A stretch of DNA of 64,000 nucleotides from Chlorokybus atmophyticus (GCA_009103225.1 RHPI01002069.1:1069854-1133853); one strand, 5' to 3'; counted from the first letter of the stretch, positions 13,511 through 26,876 are shown. Notes: generated from the letters alone by a model not told the origin. Numbers and translations: made by a program.

Positions 13511-16365
13511 ATGGCGTTCTGGAGGTTGGAGTGGTGGCGGACACCCAGCGTGCCGCCTACGCCCACGGTGAAGGGGGAAGCGTTGTTCGTGCCACTCAAC
13601 ATCCCGCAAGACCTCGACCTCCAGCTTGACAGCTCGCTCAGGCAGCCGCTGCTTCACACAAGAGCAGAGATCAAGGTGCGAGCCAAGAGCAGAGATCAAG
13701 GTGCATGCATGCGCAAACAGCGCTGCTCCTGTCCGTTTGCTTTTATGTCCGCACCCAACCCACTCGCACATGGAGTCGGGATGCGGCCTTTGCTGTATGG
13801 GCAATCTCAATTCAATGCTGAATCTACAGTACACACATCCAGAAAAAACAACTACGTGACAGGTTTATGCGTTGTGTCTTCAGAGTACACACAACTGCTT
13901 AGATGGGTGTAGTTCAGTGTGTGCCATTGTTTCACTGTGCAAGTCACATGTACAAGGGATTACCACCTGCCAGCTCGCTATGCTAGTTGTTTGCAAGCTT
14001 CCCAAACACTGCTAGCAGCGTTATGTGCTGCTTTTGTGGGGGCAGCTTCAAGTTGCCCTTGCTGCTTTGTGCGTATGCATCATCCAAATTGGTAAACCTT
14101 GCTTGCTGATCAGGATCGATGGCGTTTGTGCTTTTGGGCATTCTTTCTGCTGGGGCTGGGGTATGTTGAACAATGTGGCATGCACAGATTGCACAATACA
14201 TGTTTACGCACACGTGCAGAGTGCATGGTTGTTGAGTAGCAGTACCGATTAGACCATTGTTGGCAGGATGCTCTTCCCGTACAATGCTTTCATCACAGCG
14301 CAAGCTTACTTTTCCATACGCTTCCAACATCTGGGTTCAATTGCAGACGAGTTCGCCAGCCTATTTGCCTTCGTGTACCTACTCAGGTACCACCTATGTG
14401 TTATGGTCCTCGTTGAGTTGTACTGTTGCTACGTGCTTGAAACTATCTTGTGCATCACAGACATCCTTGCATCAATGCACCACAGTTGCAGCAAGTGTAT
14501 AAGTACACATGTGTGCAGGCAACACTGACCCGCGCTGTCATGTGTTCAGCTCTTTGCTTTCTCTACTCGTATTCGTCAAAATCAAAGACAAGTTGGTGCT
14601 GAGCGACGATTCCCGAGTTGGCAGCAATGGAGTGTGGCGTGAGAGCATCCGCATTGGTCTGCCCCTTGCGATCAACATCGTCGTGTGCATCCTTGCAGCA
14701 GTGCTGGCGCTTGTAACAGGCATCTCCAGCAAAACCGTTTTCATGTGCGTGCAGCATTGATGAACACAACTTGACCACCTGCCAATAATTGCGCTGATCA
14801 TTGTGCTTGCAGACTGTCTCTCGTGTGCATGGCCATTCTTGGTATTGATACAGCGCTCCTGCAATGCGGCATATTTGGGCTTGCTGGACGCTTTCCACCG
14901 CTCTACATGAATGTAAGTGGATTGACTTGTTAGTGGATGACCTTTGCGTTGTTACTCTGCCTCTCGACCAACTCAGCTGAGTGGCATGTGGTCTGGGCAG
15001 GCTGTCATCAGCGGGCAGGGCGTTGCGGGGTCCCTCGTGGCCTTAAGCCAGGTGCTTGCACTGCTGTCCACAACACCCACAGACAAAGTGCCTACTCTGG
15101 AAGAGGTACATTTATGGTGCAGGATGGAATAGGCGCAGCATGTTGCATTCGTCATTCAAGTGTTGACCGGTTGACCACCGTCTTGTCTAGCACTGTGGTT
15201 GCTGGTTGTTCTTGCTGAGTATTGGCAATATTCCTTGGTTGGTCACCAAGCGCGATTGCAGTACTTGCTCTCACTCTAGTATTGAAGTAGTAGTTGCTTT
15301 GACACCTTATGTCTTTTGTAGGAGGGCCCTGCGGCTTTCCGCTTCTTCCTGGTTGCAGTTGCGGCCTCGCTGCTGGCCATCCTTGCCTACATTACGCTGG
15401 GTTTCCTGCCGCTGGCATGTTATCACGCTGTGGCGGATCGCAATGCCGCCTTCATCCGCGCGCGGTCGTACGTCGAGTTCCCTCAGGACATCCCGCGCAG
15501 TGCGTCGCAGCCATTACTGGCCGAGATCGATGCGGGCGAGGAGACCACTGACTCCATCAACGATACCACCATTGAAGCCCCGAGCACGGAGGTGCTGAAG
15601 GCACTGGCGAAGAACCGCACGGTGAAGAACATGATACAGTCCCCGAACAATGCGATGATTATCACGGGCATTATGCCTCCCGACGACGAGTCGGGCCAGA
15701 TATTCTCCCTCACGCGTGAGTCGGGAGAGCCTAGTGTCGCAGCGCAGATAGCCGGCTATGGCGGGGCTCTTGCCGCTGTGTTTGTTGTCACGCTCACCAT
15801 CTTTCCAGGGCTGATATCTTCTGTGCGGTCCGTCCACAACCCCGACGGCGTTGTGAACCCGCCGGCTGGCCGTGTGTATGGCGACCTCTTCTTGCCTCTG
15901 CTCTTCCTTGTCTTCAACACGCTGGACACTGTTGGCAGGCTGATGAGCAACGTCTGGCCGAAACAGCGCCCGTCCGCGCGTGTCATCTGGATTGCGGTCT
16001 CGCTGCGCGTATTCCTGGTCCCACTCTTTGCAATGAGCAACCTGGTGCTCAGCTCTTCAGTAAATAAGCTTTCTGTTGTGACACAACTTGGGGAAGAGCA
16101 GTGCACGCCGCCAAGCGTGCTCTTCACCAGCGACTGGTATCCCTTCCTGCTCTCGGCAGTCATTGCAGTCACCAATGGTTACTTCTCCAGCATGATCATG
16201 ATGCACACGCCCGGCATCGTGCCACCTTACCAACGTGATTCCGTCGGGGGGTTGCTGGCCATTTGGCTCAGTGCTGGACTGACCCTCGGCTCTGCTGTCT
16301 CATTCGGTGTGCGGGAACTGGTGTGCTGTTGCAACCCATTCAGTGCGCTGATTCATCGGTGGTAG
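13511..16365 (+). CDS. equilibrative nucleoside transporter (ENT/SLC29 family)
   Basis: Seven exons close in phase: 13511-13675, 14114-14160, 14267-14386, 14550-14744, 14813-14912, 14977-15105, 15322-16365 (599 aa). A soluble N-terminus of about 55 aa is followed by TM1, FWAFFLLGLGMLFPYNAFIT, the classic ENT start (family consensus GxGxLLPWNxFIT). Later blocks fit the family: IRIGLPLAINIVVCILAAVL, ALLQCGIFGLAGRFPPLYM and MWSGQAVISGQGVAGSLVAL (the SGQGxAG signature of TM5). A long hydrophilic loop, about residues 300-370, precedes the C-terminal helices (VIWIAVSLRVFLVPLFAMSN and the last helix before FGVREL). The loop is longer than in animal ENTs. Transport is facilitated diffusion or proton symport of nucleosides/nucleobases; substrate and membrane cannot be read from sequence. 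The first exon is chosen for phase and its donor, and is the least certain. Confidence 0.88.
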
Positions 16366-17149
16366 GGTACTCTTTACCATTCATGCTAGTTTGTGCATTC
16401 TTCTCGCAATGACAGTTCCAGGTTGCATACTGTGTGCTATGTAGCTGGGAATAGTGCAAGACCATTGTAAGTCCGCATGTTGTTTGTATCTATGCTAGTA
16501 AGACTAGACATGCTTACGTTTGGAAGGATGTATGCAGTGGTTTTTGAGAAGGGTACCTAATAGATTATCTACCTCATCAAATGCATCCGAACGTTGCCCT
16601 ATAATGATATCATCTTGTAGTACTAAATCGTATGTAATTTAGCCATGTCCATACAATGATGTTGCAAACTTACTTTTACACCAACATTGCACCCGTCCAA
16701 TGTGGCATTCAATCATTGGTAGATGAAAAGCCATACCACACAAACCGCTTGAAATCAGAATAAATTTTATTCAGTCCGTGTTTATTCATGCTTTACACAG
16801 GACTTTGCTCTTCGCAGATTGCGAGTCGCAGGGTGCCTCCCTTTCATTTCAATCAGAGTGACCGTAATCGGATAGTAGTGTTTTGTTTTATAGTGGTATG
16901 CATGCTTCTCACGCCTTTCATTTACGAGGGTGGGATCCGTGAAGCTTATTATGGTTAGGGGGGGTATAATGTGAGCACGCGGCACACGTGTGCACTGTAT
17001 ACACGTGATACATATTGAAAAAACATTCAGCACTAGCTGGTGCTTTGAAGCATTGTACAATGTAAATGTGCTTTATGATGACCATCAAGAAATGGATTAA
17101 CTTGAAATTACTCAACAGCTTGTAAGCGACACCACTTGGTTCGGCTGAG

Positions 17150-17520
17150 ACATTGGCGGCCGCCCAAACGAAATTGGTTATGATAACGCTCGGGCGCGTT
17201 GTAACGAATAGTGCGATTGTTGTTAATAAGATGGGTTAAAAGATTCTTTGGGGGTATGGGGGGCAACGCAAATGCGCTTTTTGAAAAGCGTTTTACCGTC
17301 AAAGTATTTGCCTTGCTGTGCGGTAGATGCGCGCAATTTTCAATCATACCGTTTTTCGTTCGTCGTCGCTTAGGCGATTGAAGATGCTTTTCGGCTGATA
17401 GCCCGACGGCCAAACGAAATCGGTTAAGGTAACATAAGTTTTTGTTTTAATGAACAGATTGTGATTGCTGTTAGTATGATTGTTTCAAACATTCCTTGGG
17501 GGTACGGGGTGCCTTCCCAC
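17150..17520. repeat. imperfect tandem duplication, period about 246 bp
   Basis: GCCCAAACGAAATTGGTTA near 17162 recurs as GGCCAAACGAAATCGGTTA near 17408. Both are followed at a similar distance by a CTTTGGGGGTA / CCTTGGGGGTA block (near 17250 and 17497). Confidence 0.55.
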
Positions 17521-17999
17521 CTTGTACGTATGAAAACTCGATTTTAAAAACGCGTTTTAACGCGAAACTAAGTCGTTGCCTGCCAACGCAAGCGACATTT
17601 AACGCATCTTGTCGTTCGCCATTGTCATGTCGCATTAAAGATTCTTTGCGCTTTTTACGCAAAGCTCAGCGACTGCGTTTTTAACAAATTTGCTGAAAAT
17701 AGGTACGTAGGCACTTTAATTGGGTGATCATCCGGATGGTCACGATTGATAATGTGCCGATCGGACGACACTCACAATTACAATCCAATGTTTAACATTC
17801 AAGCGCGCTGTAACTCCCCACATGCATCCATATGCCGCAATATATGTACATGATCAATATGCCGGCATTTATCGCCATACTGTTTACTATCAAATCATAT
17901 GTTGTTTAAATGGACATTTGCAGTCATAAGTGGCCATATGCACCATGCATGTACATACGCTCATTAACTTATACTTATTTAGCATACATTTGAGCAATT

Positions 18000-18925
18000 G
18001 CTTAACATGGGGATGTGCTTTGGATGGCTTGGATCTTCTTTGAGCAGATCTAACGGGTTATACAAAGAGCTCGCCCAGCCAATTAGAGGCAGGCGCGCAT
18101 ACTGCGCAGCCCGGCAGTCTCGCGTGTGAAATATATCATGGCCCTTGGCGCGTGTGATGTGTAGTTGACCTGAACATTGCCGGCCCGCCCGACCAAACAG
18201 CCGCACCATTAGTTACCTCGTACTTTGTAACCGCATATTTAACGATCTTTAACGATGGCACCGCTTAGTTCATGCAGCATTTACATTTACACACTGCAAC
18301 GTAACGATGATGCTACTTTTTGTTTATGGTACACATATTCAATAGATCGACTTCAAAGCAACTTATTAATTGCTACATAACCATTGGATGTCGTCGCGTT
18401 ACATTAGCAATGCTCATTGTATACGGTCTCCTTAACCAATTTTGGCGAAAGTATAGACAACAGTTGTATGACTTATTATGACAGAGGTACGATCAAACAG
18501 TTGTTATAACACATAAGGAGCATATAAGGATTAACCGATCGCTAGCTTCCAATCCAACGTCTGTGGGTTACATTTACTGTCTCCCTTGTGCGACCATATG
18601 TGTCAATTTGAAGATATGGCAATATTTCACCATATTATTTACTACCACATCAATTCTCGCTGTTGCTATTATTTAGCAATAATTTAAGCAAACGCATGGC
18701 GTGCGGATGTGGTCAGGACGCCAAGGTCTTGTTTCACATAGATCTAATCGGTGCACCACTAGTACTCGCCGCCAAGCCAATAAGAGGCAGGCGGACCGCG
18801 CATACATATTGCTGCGCAGCACGACAGCCGCGGATGCCATGTGTGATGGCCTTATGTGATAGTGTGATGTGTAGCCTATCTGTAAGCGCCCTTCAATGCC
18901 CGCCGCCCCGACCAAATCCCTCACC
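18000..18925. repeat. two diverged copies of an unknown repeat, about 690 bp apart
   Basis: Shared blocks in the same order include AGATCTAA, the CCAATTAGAGGCAGGC / CCAATAAGAGGCAGGC core, CGCATACTGCGCAGC / GCTGCGCAGC, GTGTGATGTGTAG, and a CCCGACCAAA tail. A third partial tail, GACCAAACAGCCGCACCA, occurs at about 18189 and again at about 19803. Confidence 0.5.
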
Positions 18926-19023
18926 AACGGTCTACTACGTTTTATAGTACGAGTGGTCACATATACTGACGTGTTCGTACCTACCGCATGCATACCCGCA
19001 TGCATACAAGCATGCAATCACTG

Positions 19024-19643
19024 TCAGCTACGCGTGTGCCGCCAACAGCGCGTCCTCCTCTGAAGCGGTTGCTGACGTTCGCGGCGGGGCCCACCCTGGC
19101 ACAGCAGCCACTGCCGCCGCTCCACGCTCGAGCACGGCCATGCCCTGCGCACGCTGCAATGCACACGAGAAACGCTTCCTGTAGAGCGAGACGAATGCAG
19201 ATAGCCTGTTGACGGGGAGATCTTTGTGCGCCGGTGTGCGGCGCATACAAGCATCGAGGACGTGGAACGCCTGCCCCAGCATGCCCTTCGTTTTGGTTGT
19301 GAAGGGGTGAAACGTGTCAACCGGTGGATTTAAACTTGCGATGTGCGCCTGACCCAGCGCCACGCCTGTACGCCGTCACCGTCATATAGAAGAGCATGCG
19401 CGCGTTACGCTCCGGCTCCGACGCAACCAGGTCGACCCTTCGTCCGCGATTTCTTTCAACCCGGATCGGCATAAAACCGGTTTGCTCTCTGGTCACCGTG
19501 AAATCAGATTCGCGCATCAGGCCATGAAACTCGTCACGTAACATGTCATGAGTTGCCGTCCTGTTACGACTCACGGGGCACCTAAGCAAATGTGCCTTGA
19601 GGCGCGATGAGCATGCCGCACACGCAGTGCGGCACGTTGACAA
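19024..19643 (-). pseudogene. decayed 3' fragment of a LINE-like retrotransposon (copy A)
   Basis: Minus-strand pieces in neighbouring frames read Cys-rich RTACAACSSRLKAHLL, then THDMLRDEFHGLMRESDFTV, a GFMPIRVERNRGRRVDLVAS block, and DTFHPFTTKTKGMLGQAF, CALQRAQGMAVLE, AAAVAAVPGW. This order matches the region downstream of the reverse transcriptase in several plant and algal LINE-type elements. The same order recurs at 41598-42225. The frame is interrupted between the two halves, and no RT is present here, so it is a truncated dead copy. Family assignment is from memory. Confidence 0.5.
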
Positions 19644-20526
19644 TCATCGGGTGCGACAAGCGCAGCCTTGTACGGAGCGATGTGCGAAAAAGGTCGGCGG
19701 TGAGCCTGAGCGCTGGCATTATTGGCAACGCCGTTAACCACGCTCCTGCGCCGACGCTGACGGCCGTCTGGCGCTTTTGCTTTTCGTCGTTAAATGGCGT
19801 TGGACCAAACAGCCGCACCACTAGTTGCCATCGTGTGGTATTATGCGTACTATCATTATGTGGTATAACCTATTTACGATGTGACAAAAGGTTTTTATGA
19901 TATGCATCATTTTATTTTGGACGAGATTGCTCCTCTTCATTGCGATTGCGGTACTTGTCAAGATTTAAGGTAATGTGAGCGTCTTAATGGCATATAATCA
20001 TATGTCGGCCATGTAAGTTATCAATACATAAATCATGTTTATTGTGGTACGTTCAACTATAATACTGGCGAGGTTGGAGTTTTACATATTATGGCTACGA
20101 TATTATTGCTGGATGCATGAGTGTGTTTCGATAAGCAACTCACGTGCGTGTGCACGGCATGGTGTGAATCCATGAGCGTACCTTAAGCTACACGTTATAG
20201 CCTACCATTATTTTCCACACTTATATTATTCGTATACATTTTGCACTGCTTACGTATACCAGCAAGCTATCTTCCACCTACACAAGGTGCCTGCATGCCA
20301 GCCCCTGCCCATGATTTGTGATTTCTTACATTACCTTGCACATGGGAAATTAGCACTGTGGGACTAATTGTTGAGTTTATGGTTGAGTCCATAACTTTGC
20401 CCGCTTGCATGCTATTGCTTGCTTGCTTGCCTGATCTTAATGCTATACCCCATACACGTGTGGCACAGCATGTTAGAAAAGTCCGTCCGGTACGTAGAGT
20501 TGAGTTTTGAATAGAATTGGAGTTTC
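19644..20526. other. AT-rich spacer
   Basis: Starts with a GACCAAACAGCCGCACCA-type repeat tail near 19803, then AT-rich sequence with TTGC tandem bases near 20410. No gene is seen. Confidence 0.5.
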
Positions 20527-21613
20527 ATGTCTCTCCCGCGTTCGAAGGGTCTTGCACTAAGACCCATCGCGACGGCGCGAGGTAAACCTCCTGCAGCCAA
20601 ATCGGGCGCATGCGGCGGCCGACTCCACTTCAATAAAGAAGTGCAGCATGCACGGGGCAAGCCCTATTGCTTCTGCGCCGGCGGCGGTGGCGCTGGTGTG
20701 CGTCGCCGTCATGCGTCGCTGCCGCGCAGATGCGCATGTCCTACGGCATTGAACCACAGGTTGGCTACGCTCATCGTACGCTAGATTCAGTACTGGATGC
20801 AGCTGCAATTGCTGCTTTCAGCCTGCTTGTGAGCCGCATCTACTGCTTGGAAGTTGTCGCAGCTGCCCGGATGGTCCTGTTATGCGATGGTTGTCTTTGC
20901 TTCGGTCTCTGTGCTACATTGCTTACGCTCTTGTGCAGGCACTCGACTGACATTACGAAGATGTCAACACGGTCAAGCGGAGTCGTCTTTCCCTAATGCT
21001 TTTTCAACGTCTTCAAGCCATCGACCAAAAGTGCCCAGACTTTCCTTCACCACTCGCCTTGCTCAGGTAACAACCATTGCAGGTTGAGGCTGCACATGCA
21101 GGTTGACACTATGTAGCTGTAGTCCCAGTTACATCCATCGAGCATGCATGCCATCCAAAAGATTGCCCAGCTATGCAGTGCAGTGTTGTATAGGATCGTA
21201 TAGGTTTCTGCAGAAACCCTAGCGGTAGTCAGTCATTTCCATATAGGCTGCGTGAGCTATGTTGCCCAACGAGCCGTAGAGACGGGGGTATCTGCATGGC
21301 CTTGCAGTATCCTTTGTGCACATTCGGGCGCCCTGTCGGCTCTCACGGGGGCCGGCTGTCACGGCGTAAAGCCATGCACAAACGTCTCTGATTGACGCCC
21401 GGCAGTCGCAGGCCTTAGGGCCTCCTGCCATCATGGGCGGGGTCGCATATTCCATTGCCGTGGGGAGCAGCTATGCTGCAATTACCCCGTTGGACAAACC
21501 ATGCGACCATCATTTACATCAAACTGTGCCCTTCTGTTCTTTGACTTTGGTGATGCTGAAGTTGAAGCTGCTTGCTGGCAGGATGATGGCATGGCGGCAG
21601 TGCCCGTTTGACG
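20527..21613 (+). other. possible exons of an unresolved plus-strand gene
   Basis: Several stretches look like exons but I could not join them. 20527-20581 starts with an ATG (MSLPRSKGLALRPIATAR) and meets a GTAAAC donor. 20961-21068 encodes LMLFQRLQAIDQKCPDFPSP in one frame and meets a GTAAC donor. About 21537-21612 could end a gene with the acidic GDAEVEAACWQDDGMAAVPV and a stop. No family is recognised; these may be unrelated. Confidence 0.25.
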
Positions 21614-23222
21614 AGGAGGGAGTACTGTGCACATGAAGGCTTCAGGTATGTTTCCTTTGTCGTATATTAGTGTCGCGAGTAAGAGCGCCTGCTCTTCTCT
21701 CTACCTTCTCTGTGTTCTGATGATACAGCATGGGGTATGGGATCCCCAGCGGGCGCAAAGGCATACAGCCTGTTGAGTTGCAGCCGTTTAGTCTCAGTGA
21801 GCGGTTGCTAATTATAGGTTGGGACATAACATACTGTCTCCGCTCTGCAGTTGGCGTTGGGAGCAAGACATCAGTTCCAGTTGGATGACGGCGTGCGACC
21901 TTCATGCTGATGGTGAGTGGCAATGCGACTGTTGTTAATTGGAGTGGTCTGTCAATTGGGTTGGCACCTGTTGTGGAAACGATGACACTTTCCCCAAATG
22001 ATCGACGCTGATTCTAACTATGCGACAATGCCTTCGGGCAAGCCAGTAACCTGATCCATGACCGGTGCCTGATTGCTCTGTGTTGTTTGCGGTCGTATAT
22101 GATGACACTTTAAATCCAACGCTGACTCTTTGTGAGGAGTATTATCACACGAGCTTTTTAAATCTGATACGACCAGTTTGCATAAGACACTGATTCTTGT
22201 CATGGCGTTTGGTATCTTGGGTCGTAAGCAGCTTGTGATGAGCGACCCATCGTTAATATCGCCTAGACCTCATCAGCAACTGCGACGTGCTTTGGCCTGA
22301 TTGATATGACTCTGGCACTACTTATGTTGCGCATATGCTGTATGCAGGTGCTGCAGGAAGGTGTCGCGATGACCACTTGTCAGGTAGCTATCAATGCCAC
22401 GCTTGGGTTGTGTTGGTGCTTCTAATACAGTTGGTACATGGGCTGTCTAGTGTCCTTGCACCCGTTCCCAGAAGCCATATTGTTGCGGTCAGATGGGAAT
22501 TGAAGAGCCTTATCTGGCCATCAAAAGCGCCCGTACCCCGCTATCCCGGCGCGGTCCATACTGCGTCTGGGACGAAGGGTGCGGGACATCTTGCTTTGGT
22601 TCACTTACCATTGCTAGGTGCTCATGCAGGGTTCGCAAGCTTGAATGAGGATTGGCGCATGCAGCTTTTCGCTCAAAGAATCTGCTCATTGCAGGTGTGT
22701 TATCACTGTCAGTTCGCACTTGCACACAAGGTAGCCCAATCCCACGCTCAATGATGAACAACTTGATGACGAGTCAGAGCATTCCTGCCAATCCAGCGGG
22801 GTGCATCTCTGTTGACAATCGAGGCATTTGTCTGATGAGCATTGGGATGAGTCTCTTTGCATACTGTGAGGTGTACATAGCTGCTGTGATGACTTCCAGA
22901 TCACTTTGTTGCTGAAGCGCATACCTGATGGCGGAATCTAAGGGTCTGAGCAGCCATCACTGTGCACTGAATTGTTTTGTGTTCTCAAGGTTGTCATGGT
23001 ATTGGCACTGCTCAATCGTTGTGCACGCTTGTAGACGGTCGAGCAGAGAGGGCACTCTTACCTTTTTTGCTCAACATATACTACTAGCAAAAACGATTGG
23101 GTGTTTTCAGTCTTGCGCCACATGTGAACGCTGAGCATGCGGACTTGTTAGCACCCGTACATGCGCGCATGACCATATGTATGTGGACTTTGCGCACAAA
23201 CCAACTCCTTTCATGTCTTCAG
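21614..23222. other. mostly unassigned sequence
   Basis: One short exon-like piece lies at about 22349-22383 (VLQEGVAMTTCQ between a TGCAG acceptor and a GTAGCT donor). It is in phase with the terminal exons at 23223-23578 but too short to prove. A long open frame at 22335-22754 has no recognisable content. Confidence 0.3.
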
Positions 23223-23578
23223 GTGGAGCTTGCTGCGAGACAATTGGCGCCATCAATGTTCCCCTGGTAAGTCCCTATCTCCTTTGCATTTTAATGGTGC
23301 ATCGGTCTCAAGGCCTGGCAGTAACTTGCATGATGAGATTGTAAGTCACGACGGTCATCTTATTGACTTCCCAGTCACGCAGATATCGACTTCTCTGACA
23401 AGTTGCAGCCTTGCTGCTGCATTTCCAGTCGGTGTCATGATTTTTCGGTCGTGCTACATGTACCCAAGCACTGATGTACTCTTGCTGTTGCAGGCAAGAT
23501 GAAACGTCTAAACCAACCACCATACCAAGCAGCGCCCACACATCAGCTTGGCAATTGAAGGTGTTTGGCAGTAGCTAG
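23223..23578 (+). CDS. last two exons of an unrecognised plus-strand gene (partial)
   Basis: Exon 23223-23266 (VELAARQLAPSMFPW) follows a TCTTCAG acceptor and ends in a consensus GTAAGT. It joins exon 23494-23578 in phase, completing a Trp codon, to give a Ser/Thr-rich tail (QDETSKPTTIPSSAHTSAW...) and a TAG stop. Upstream exons were not found with confidence, so the protein cannot be named. Confidence 0.45.
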
Positions 23579-24320
23579 GCCCAAGCCAGGGGTTCCATAG
23601 GAGTCAGATAGCATCTTGGCTGGTGATGATGTCGTTGATGGCAATATATTAAAAAAACAGGTGGATTCGCTCCCTACGATGAGTGATGAGTTGTCGGGTG
23701 ACTTCCTGATTTTCATCGAGTGGCCGCATCCATTGTTTATGCATTGTCACTTGACAGTAGTCCATCTGCACGGCTGTGCCTAACATTGCTTGGAATGATG
23801 CTAGTACCATCAATGAGCACCGGAACTGCAGAGGTGTACATGTGGTTCTGTTCACTCCTTGTCCAATGTTACATGACGCCGTCTGCTCCTGGTGCTAGCC
23901 ATCATTGGTGGTAGCCATCATTGTCAGTTAGCCTGTTTGGTACACCTCCTGCAAGGGACAGGTAGTCAAGCAGTCACAACCGTATGGCATGGTATAATGC
24001 ACGCAGCACAATCCAAGCATGGCAGAATGTTGTTGTGCAGTTATGTCGGACACTCTTCCGTGTACCAGAACTAAGCAGACAAATGCATAACCGCATAGAT
24101 GGATGCTGCCGAGCATGCTCATTGTCGGGCCTGCCTCTCAATTGTCAATTTGCGCCTGAACACTGTCAGCCTCCTGTCCTGCTACAGCCAGGAACCCATT
24201 GCAAAACAGGGCAACCCGTTGTGCCGGCTTGGTCCAATGCTTACGCATCCATGACAGTGACATTACAGCCATGGCGTTCCTACAGATAAACCCTTGTGCA
24301 TGGCCATCAAGGCCCTGCCA

Positions 24321-26876
24321 TCAAGGTGGCGTTTGCGATGTGTGCAATTTGTCCTCGCCTGCCATGTAACTCAACAAGCCTCGTGCTTTACCGAAGATGC
24401 CACCGTCCAACTCAACATCCTGTGCAGCAGGCGAGGCCGGTGTTGGCGTGGCTGTCTCAGCAGACTTGGCTGACCCCTGCAACAGCATGGCAGATGTGTA
24501 CACGATTGGCCGTCGCTGCAAGCGCGCTTCACTCTCGGCCTGTTCAAGTTTTGCTGCTTCTATCGCACGGAGCTTGTCGGGGTCGAGCACATCTGATGGA
24601 GCCTCTGCAGCCAAGGTTGCTGTTCTTTGTGCTGCTTCGTTCAGGTTGCGCGTAGGGTTAGGCTTGCCAGTGCGCACTGGCGGCAGAGTCTGCCCGTTCT
24701 GCAGCACACACGCATTAGTTCATTACTTGAGCAAAGTTGAACCTATACTGAACCTGCCTCCCTGGTAAGATGGTTTCATACGACATACAACTTGCAATGA
24801 ACGGGCTGCATGCAAGTTGACACGCTTGCTATACACACATATGCTGCTCTGTGCTGTGCTGAAGGTTGGCATAGTGCAGTTGCTACGTACCTGAGCTGGA
24901 GTTTTGTCCTTGTCAAGTTGCCGCACTTGTTGTGTTGCTATTCCTTCAGCAGTGACCATTGCATCCAGCCCGGACACCTCGTCTGACTCCAGTGCGGCAG
25001 CAGAAGCGCGATCATCGCCACTTGCTGGCTGAGCTTCCGGTCTCGTGGTAGTTGATGCGGACTCTGACGCCAGCATGACCTTGTTCTGGAATTCCATGAG
25101 CTCCGCATTCAACTCAATCAACTTCTCCAACACCTGCAGACGACGTGGACGGCTGTGTGGAAGAGCTTCTTCAAACACCTGCAACCAGTTAACGTGCACA
25201 TGGCATGCATGAGGGTGGACCCCTTGTGCCAGGGGTGGCACCTACCTTCGTTTGCTGGTTAAGTGACACGTGCAGGGCATTGTTCTCCTGCTCAAGTTGT
25301 TCCTCGGAGGTTGCCAGCTGCTCGCGCATTTTTGAAGTGGTCTCGCTTGCCTCCATCAGAGTTGCAATGACCTTTGTCTGTCATTTGTCTCAGTTAGTGA
25401 CGGCAGATTGGCAAGTGCAATGCTGTGTGTGCTACACCCTGCCTGGTGTTCAACTGTGTGGTTGAGGCGGACGAGCTCCTCATTTGCTTTGTCTGCTTCA
25501 CTCTTGAGCCCGTCGCGCTCTCTGAGCGCAATTTGCAGCTTTGCCACTATGTCACTGCAGGTTAAACGTTTTCAGCTGCCACAATTTTCTCCTCAGCTGT
25601 GCACTGCGTGCATGGCATTGCCACCTCACCGCATCTCCTGCTCTTTCCGCTGAACGTCCTGCTGCTGGACAACCACTTTGGTCCTGAGCTCCATGTTCTC
25701 CTTGGTAAAATTCTGTGTGGTCGTAGAGTCATTGCACCGCAGACTGTGATACTGTGTCCACATGTTCACAGAAAACCAAGAGTCGGTGCAGTGCACTCAC
25801 TTGCTGCGAAGCAGTGGAAGCCGCAAGCGTGCGCTGCTCCTGTTCAGCCTGCAGCGCGGCCTCTGCGGCTACTCTTTCGCGTGCCGCTGCTTCCAATGTG
25901 TCGGCTCCAGCATACTCTCAAACACACGCGCACAGACACTGAGCGCTTTCGTGAAGGGGGTAACAGCTCAATTGACTTGCTCTCGAGATCAGATTTAAAG
26001 CTTACCAAAAGCTGCACGCAAGCATCCCAAAACTCCCCGCCTGTCTGTGCATGGCCAACGGTCCAGTAAGGGTCACCGCACAAGTATGCAACTTCTACTG
26101 TATGCTTTGGCCAGCACGCGCCCACCTCTTGAACAGCTGTTAGCCGCTCTGCAGTCAGGCTGACAACGTCCTGGTGCAACCGCTTGGCTCGTCTGTAAGA
26201 AACAATGTCATACGTGGCTGATGTGAGAGGCACATACATGCACAATGGTGCAGCAGAAGCGAGATGAGCTTATTGACCATGCTTCACTATACAACGTCCT
26301 GGTGCAACCGCAACTACTGCTTCCACTATGACACGCTATGCACGGGAAGCATGCCAGCTGTCGCGTGCTTCACGCTTAACAAGAGTGTCAAGGTAAGCAA
26401 GTTGGTCTGCAGGGCAGCCTTCAAGGCTGTATGCCTATTACTACGTACTTTTCCCAAATGGCGCGTGCGTCGGCGTCACTGAGGGCAGCTGCGCCACTCT
26501 GCACTCGCCACACGGCGCACACAAGCTCGAACACTCTGCTAAGCTCCACTGTCCTGGCATGTGCACGCACCTGGTACCCCACACACGCATGCATGCTCAA
26601 TAGCAAACCCACCAATGCCTGCTCCTGGCATTGACACACATACATAATGACGACGAGCTCTGAATGAGTCTGCTGTGTCTGCAACAATCCAGCGCTGTTC
26701 AAGGCTGCACTCAGCTGAACAGAGCGCTGCTGCTTGCTACCGTTGTGCACAGCCAATGCATGAGCAGCACGTGCAGTAGCAGCAGAAGCTTGTAAGCACG
26801 ATATATGCGCAGGGCTTACTTCATCGGCAAGCGCCACCGCCTGCTGCTGCCACTCCCGCAACCTGGCGGCATCCAT
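24321..26876 (-). CDS. 451-aa coiled-coil protein, family not recognised
   Basis: Ten exons close in phase on the minus strand: 26876-26820, 26732-26644, 26553-26449, 26192-26126, 25914-25801, 25700-25630, 25554-25455, 25377-25246, 25133-24891, 24698-24321. After a helical N-terminus (MDAARLREWQQQAVALADE) comes FELVCAVWRVQSGAAALSD. A long charged coiled coil follows over roughly residues 100-300: LTAERLTAVQE, AARERVAAEAALQAEQERT, LRERDGLKSEADKANEELV, MREQLATSEEQLEQENNAL, VLEKLIELNAELMEFQNKV. The C-terminal 200 residues are Ala/Ser/Pro-rich and probably disordered, with short helices and a final FGKARGLLSYMAGEDKL segment. Nothing assigns a compartment; a cytoskeletal or tethering role would be a guess. 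It lies head-to-head with the 27013 gene, 136 bp between start codons. Confidence 0.7.

Larger units (their letters stand above)
16366..19023. other. AT-rich repeat region without supported genes
   Basis: Composition drops to AT-rich after the transporter. An imperfect tandem duplication spans about 17150-17520, and two diverged copies of a repeat lie near 18000-18235 and 18685-18925, each with a CCAATxAGAGGCAGGC core. Short open frames here match no family I know. Confidence 0.5.

Noticed and set aside
22335-22754. 139-codon open frame on the plus strand
   Set aside because: No recognisable content, and a minus-strand frame of similar quality overlaps it.
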